Positions 6,874-9,142 of a stretch of DNA of 9,142 bases are shown one piece after another. Origin of the DNA: UBA6624 sp964507645 (GTDB lineage Bacteria; UBP7; UBA6624); NCBI GenBank assembly GCA_964507645.1, contig CAZDPU010000029.1:1-9142 (forward strand). The letters run 5' to 3'. Position numbers and translations under genes: made by a program. The notes under the pieces are model-generated. The model was given only the letters and a program-made list of their open reading frames with translations, searched no databases and was not told the origin of the DNA. Positions within the stretch are counted from its first letter, which is position 1. Each line of letters opens with the position of its first letter.

Positions 6874-7805
6874 CCCTTAGTCCTCCAAGGATTTAAACGA
6901 AAACCACAAATCCATCTTGAAATATCCTCTTCTGAACATCTTCTTCGACCTGCAATAATTTTCCTCCATTCCTCTAACCTTGAATCGTCTCCTGCATTAA
7001 ATGTTGTGGCCAAAGGATCTTTTAGCATCCCCCAAAAAAAACTCATCGCGCAAAAGAAGGATGCGGACATTCTTTCTTTTTCAGAAAGATTTTTAAAAAT
7101 TATTTTTAAATAATTACTTGCTCCACCCCTTCTAACCTTCAATTCTTTTCTAGCATTGCTTGAACCACGTTGATGCATTGCTTCCTTCCCTGGAATTATC
7201 CAACTTTCCCAATTTAAATGCCTTAGCCTGATGTTTAAATCTACATCCTCAAGATACATTCTGAAAGACTCATCAAATACCTGCTGGTTGACAGCAGCCT
7301 CAAGTAATGCCGAAACCCTGTACGTTGTTGCAGTTGCAGAAAGACCAAAAACTTCTTGAGGTTTTTTGATTTTTGAAACCCTCATTCCGGAAAATCTCTC
7401 CGTACAAACCCAATCACTCCAAAGAAGATGCCCTGCAGTATCAACATTCCCAAAAGAATCTAAAATTAAACCAGAAACGGCTGCAGCATTTTCATTTTTA
7501 TTCAAAAAACTCTCTGCATTTGCAATCCAATCATTGGGAATCAAACAATCTTGATTCAAAATGCAAACATATTTTGATTTGATTTTTCTCAATCCAATAT
7601 TTACAGAAGTTGCAAATCCTAAATTTTGATTATTTCTTACAATCTCGCATTTAATTTGTTTAAAAATGTCAGAAGAGCCATCACTTGAACCATCGTCAAC
7701 AATAATAACTTTGTCCAAAAAAGAAGAATATTCTTTTATGGAGGAAATAAATTCTTTGGTAATTATTTTCCTACCATTAAAAAGAGGAATGATTAAACTT
7801 GTCAT
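6870..7805 (-). CDS. GT2-family glycosyltransferase (GT-A fold)
   Basis: The protein has 311 residues from an ATG that overlaps the upstream TGA as ATGA. An open frame extends 20 codons further upstream, but those codons encode unrelated residues inside the previous gene, whereas MTSLIIPLFNG is the canonical GT2 beginning. Motifs in order: IIVDDGSSDGS (34-44, nucleotide binding), NNQNLGFATSVNIGL (58-72), LNQD (83-86, in the place of the DxD metal-binding motif), LEDVDLNIRL (185-194, with Glu186-Asp187 carrying the catalytic base) and His211. The layout is that of rhamnosyltransferase-like GT2 proteins of O-antigen loci, but the sugar is not determined. The last 70 residues are rich in Arg and Trp (GRRRC, SRWICGF, NPWRTKG) and may form a membrane-surface or partner-binding tail (inference). 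The ribosome-binding site is weak (AAAAGA about 5 bases upstream), so translation probably depends on coupling to the preceding gene. Confidence 0.9.
   Translation of the reverse strand: MTSLIIPLFNGRKIITKEFISSIKEYSSFLDKVIIVDDGSSDGSSDIFKQIKCEIVRNNQNLGFATSVNIGLRKIKSKYVCILNQDCLIPNDWIANAESFLNKNENAAAVSGLILDSFGNVDTAGHLLWSDWVCTERFSGMRVSKIKKPQEVFGLSATATTYRVSALLEAAVNQQVFDESFRMYLEDVDLNIRLRHLNWESWIIPGKEAMHQRGSSNARKELKVRRGGASNYLKIIFKNLSEKERMSASFFCAMSFFWGMLKDPLATTFNAGDDSRLEEWRKIIAGRRRCSEEDISRWICGFRLNPWRTKG
6882..6886 (-). promoter_or_regulatory. Ribosome-binding site of the GT2/GT-C fusion gene
   Basis: The minus strand reads GGAGG with 8 bases between it and the ATG at 6871-6873. It is one of the strongest Shine-Dalgarno matches in the window and fixes the fusion start at the ATGA overlap. 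It lies inside the coding end of the preceding GT2 gene. Confidence 0.75.
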
Positions 7806-8794
7806 AATTCTTTTAAAGCCCTTAGGGTCTCTTTTACAGCCTGCTCTGATGTTTTCGGAATCCATTCAGAAGAAGGCATAAACCTTGAAGGGTTTGACAT
7901 GAGTTCTTTGATAGCTCTAGGTAAAGCATTTTTATCTGTTGGCTTTCCATAAGGCTCAACAACTGGCAATGCTTCTCTATGTGAAGGAATGTCAGACATT
8001 AAAACAGGTGCTCCACAAGCAGCAGCCTCCATTGGAACAAATCCAAAACCTTCCGAAAGGCTAGGACAAATAACCCCAACCGCTCCACTATACAAATCAA
8101 TAACCTCTTCTGTTTTTTTATAACCTTCAAATTTAACCTTATCCCCAAGAAGATCTTTAGCACTTTTTTCAAGTTTTGCTGGGAGCAATCCAACAACCTT
8201 CAACCTAGGGGATTTTTTAACAGAAAATATCGCATGTATAACTGATAAAAAATTCTTTCTTCTTGGCCAAGCTCCTACCATTAGCAAATAATCCCCTTTT
8301 TTGTTATGGGATTTTGAAAATTTCCGATTCAATCCATGCTGAACAACAACTGTTTTTCCAGATTTTGGAAAAATTTTTCTCAACATGCGTTTTGTTTCAT
8401 GACTAACACAAATTCTTAAATCTGCTTTTTCCCAAGTGGCAGGAACGATTTTTTGCCAATACCAATGATTGAATTTTCCCATTTCAGAAGGATTCTGTAA
8501 TGGTATCAAATCATGAACAGTGACAGCGAGCGGCATTCCTTTTGCAGTTTGTGCACTAAATCCCGGACTAAATAAAACATCTGCATTGGTGAGAGATGCA
8601 TAAGATGGCATTTGGATCTGCTCCCACCAAGCTCTTGAAAAAGCTCCTGCAATTGGCCTGTCTGAAGATCTCCTCAATTCAAAAACATCTATAGTTTTAT
8701 CCCTCTTGAAGCCTTCTCGTATCAAGTCGGTATAAACTCCAACACCAGTATTCTTTCCTCCAATTGAGGTTTGTATATCAAATGCTATCTTCAT
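7802..8794 (-). CDS. GT4-family glycosyltransferase (GT-B fold)
   Basis: This is a complete 330-residue protein, slightly short for GT4 enzymes. The N-terminal Rossmann domain opens with MKIAFDIQTS and a glycine-rich loop (GGKNTGVGVY, residues 12-21), and carries the VTVHDLIP motif (91-98), typical of mannosyltransferase-like GT4 proteins that cap or extend O-antigen and exopolysaccharide chains. The C-terminal donor-binding domain has YLLMVGAWPRRKN (169-181), where the Arg/Lys contact donor phosphates, and SEGFGFVPMEA, which holds the EX7E pair (Glu248 and Glu256). The start is firm: an in-frame TGA (8795-8797) directly precedes the ATG, with a G-rich stretch just upstream as a possible weak ribosome-binding site. 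It overlaps the upstream GT2 gene by 17 bases and the following GT2 gene by 4 bases (ATGA). It should act in the cytoplasm on a lipid-linked acceptor. The sugar cannot be read from the sequence. Confidence 0.9.
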   Translation of the reverse strand: MKIAFDIQTSIGGKNTGVGVYTDLIREGFKRDKTIDVFELRRSSDRPIAGAFSRAWWEQIQMPSYASLTNADVLFSPGFSAQTAKGMPLAVTVHDLIPLQNPSEMGKFNHWYWQKIVPATWEKADLRICVSHETKRMLRKIFPKSGKTVVVQHGLNRKFSKSHNKKGDYLLMVGAWPRRKNFLSVIHAIFSVKKSPRLKVVGLLPAKLEKSAKDLLGDKVKFEGYKKTEEVIDLYSGAVGVICPSLSEGFGFVPMEAAACGAPVLMSDIPSHREALPVVEPYGKPTDKNALPRAIKELMSNPSRFMPSSEWIPKTSEQAVKETLRALKEL

Positions 8795-9142
8795 TCAGCC
8801 CCCATCTAAAAAACAGCCTCTTCCAGCGAAATGTGAATAGATCTTTCATTTGACTTAAAATCTCAAAAAACCACCATGTTTTTTTCAAATCCAACCTTCG
8901 ATAATGCCTAGATGTAAAAATTCTTTGACCTCTTAAAAAAACACCACTCAGATAATCAGGAGAAAAACCACCTGTCGTAGCACCTCTAAGATGTTCGACT
9001 TCTAATGCATCTGTATATCTCAATGAAAGTCCTTGTTTCGTTGCACGAAAGCCAATATCAGCATCCTCCCAGTAAGCTGGGTAAAATCCTTCAAAAAAAC
9101 CTTTTAGCTTTTTCCAAGAATCATTTCTCACTAAAAAAATAG
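8778..9142 (-). CDS. GT2 glycosyltransferase, C-terminal part (5' end outside window)
   Basis: Only about 120 C-terminal residues are visible; the reading frame is still open at the right edge. The visible part begins with the segment IFLVRNDSW and continues into GFFEGFYPAYWEDADIGFR. This is the usual end of a GT-A fold GT2 domain: a residue stretch that follows the metal-binding region, then the Glu-Asp pair (codons near 9063-9068) that holds the catalytic base, then VEHLRGAT with the conserved His (near 8993). A GTG at 9129-9131 could be read as a start, but it sits inside the conserved domain, so it is an internal Val. After the domain comes a basic, aromatic tail (RHYRRLDLKKTWWFF), which may touch the membrane (inference). 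From the family, it would transfer a sugar from a nucleotide donor to a lipid-linked glycan in the cytoplasm; donor and acceptor are unknown. Its TGA stop lies inside the next gene, with a 17-base overlap. Confidence 0.85.
   Translation of the reverse strand, partial: IFLVRNDSWKKLKGFFEGFYPAYWEDADIGFRATKQGLSLRYTDALEVEHLRGATTGGFSPDYLSGVFLRGQRIFTSRHYRRLDLKKTWWFFEILSQMKDLFTFRWKRLFFRWGLNEDSI

Noticed and set aside
7803..7865. Upstream ATG giving the GT2 protein 20 extra N-terminal residues
   Set aside because: The extra residues are out-of-frame sequence of the preceding GT4 gene, while the canonical GT2 beginning starts at 7805; the same reasoning rejects the longer starts at 4501 and 3488 of two other genes.
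8778..9131. A complete small gene starting at the GTG 9129-9131
   Set aside because: The frame continues open to the window edge with residues that fit the GT2 domain, and the GTG is an internal Val, so the gene is truncated by the window rather than small.
1..9142. CRISPR array, tRNA or rRNA genes, insertion sequences, attachment sites
   Set aside because: No direct repeats with spacers, no transposase motifs, no cloverleaf-like or ribosomal RNA sequence were seen, and nearly every base is in a glycan-synthesis gene.

Overview
The window is a stretch of one bacterial polysaccharide-assembly locus. All eight recognisable genes lie on the minus strand, so transcription runs from high to low coordinates. 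They are packed without a single intergenic base: each of the seven junctions between position 30 and the right edge is an overlap of 1 to 17 bases. The DNA is visibly AT-rich (upper-30s % GC judged by eye, not computed), and the proteins are rich in Lys, Asn, Ser and Phe. A WbaP-type undecaprenyl-phosphate sugar-1-phosphate transferase together with a WbaZ-like mannosyltransferase suggests an O-antigen, capsule or exopolysaccharide built on undecaprenyl phosphate, most likely in a Gram-negative-type bacterium. I cannot name the lineage from this sequence.

Layout in transcription order. The 5'-truncated C-terminal part of a GT2 (GT-A fold) glycosyltransferase enters from the right edge (8778-9142). 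Next are a GT4 (GT-B) glycosyltransferase (7802-8794), a GT2 glycosyltransferase (6870-7805) and an 802-residue protein (4465-6873). The last joins an N-terminal GT2 domain to a C-terminal multi-spanning GT-C (PMT/ArnT-like) domain. Then come a second GT4 enzyme (3422-4465), a divergent GT-B enzyme without the usual EX7E pair (2505-3425), and a WbaZ-like GT4 enzyme (1427-2515). Last is the WbaP-like initiating phosphoglycosyltransferase (30-1427). The final 29 bases hold no terminator and no supported gene, so the operon probably continues to the left as well as to the right.

How they would work together (inference from families): the WbaP-like enzyme loads the first sugar phosphate onto undecaprenyl phosphate at the inner face of the membrane. 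The soluble GT2 and GT4 enzymes, including the N-terminal half of the fusion, then add sugars from nucleotide donors. The GT-C half of the fusion would act on the outer face of the membrane using a lipid-linked sugar donor. With one phosphosugar transferase, seven GT-A/GT-B domains and one GT-C domain, the locus could make a long or branched repeat unit. No flippase, polymerase, chain-length regulator, export protein or nucleotide-sugar synthesis gene lies in the window.

The observations most worth a second look are the GT2/GT-C fusion, the G7 tract inside the donor-loop codons of the GT4 gene at 3422-4465, and the divergent GT-B enzyme with an altered catalytic segment.
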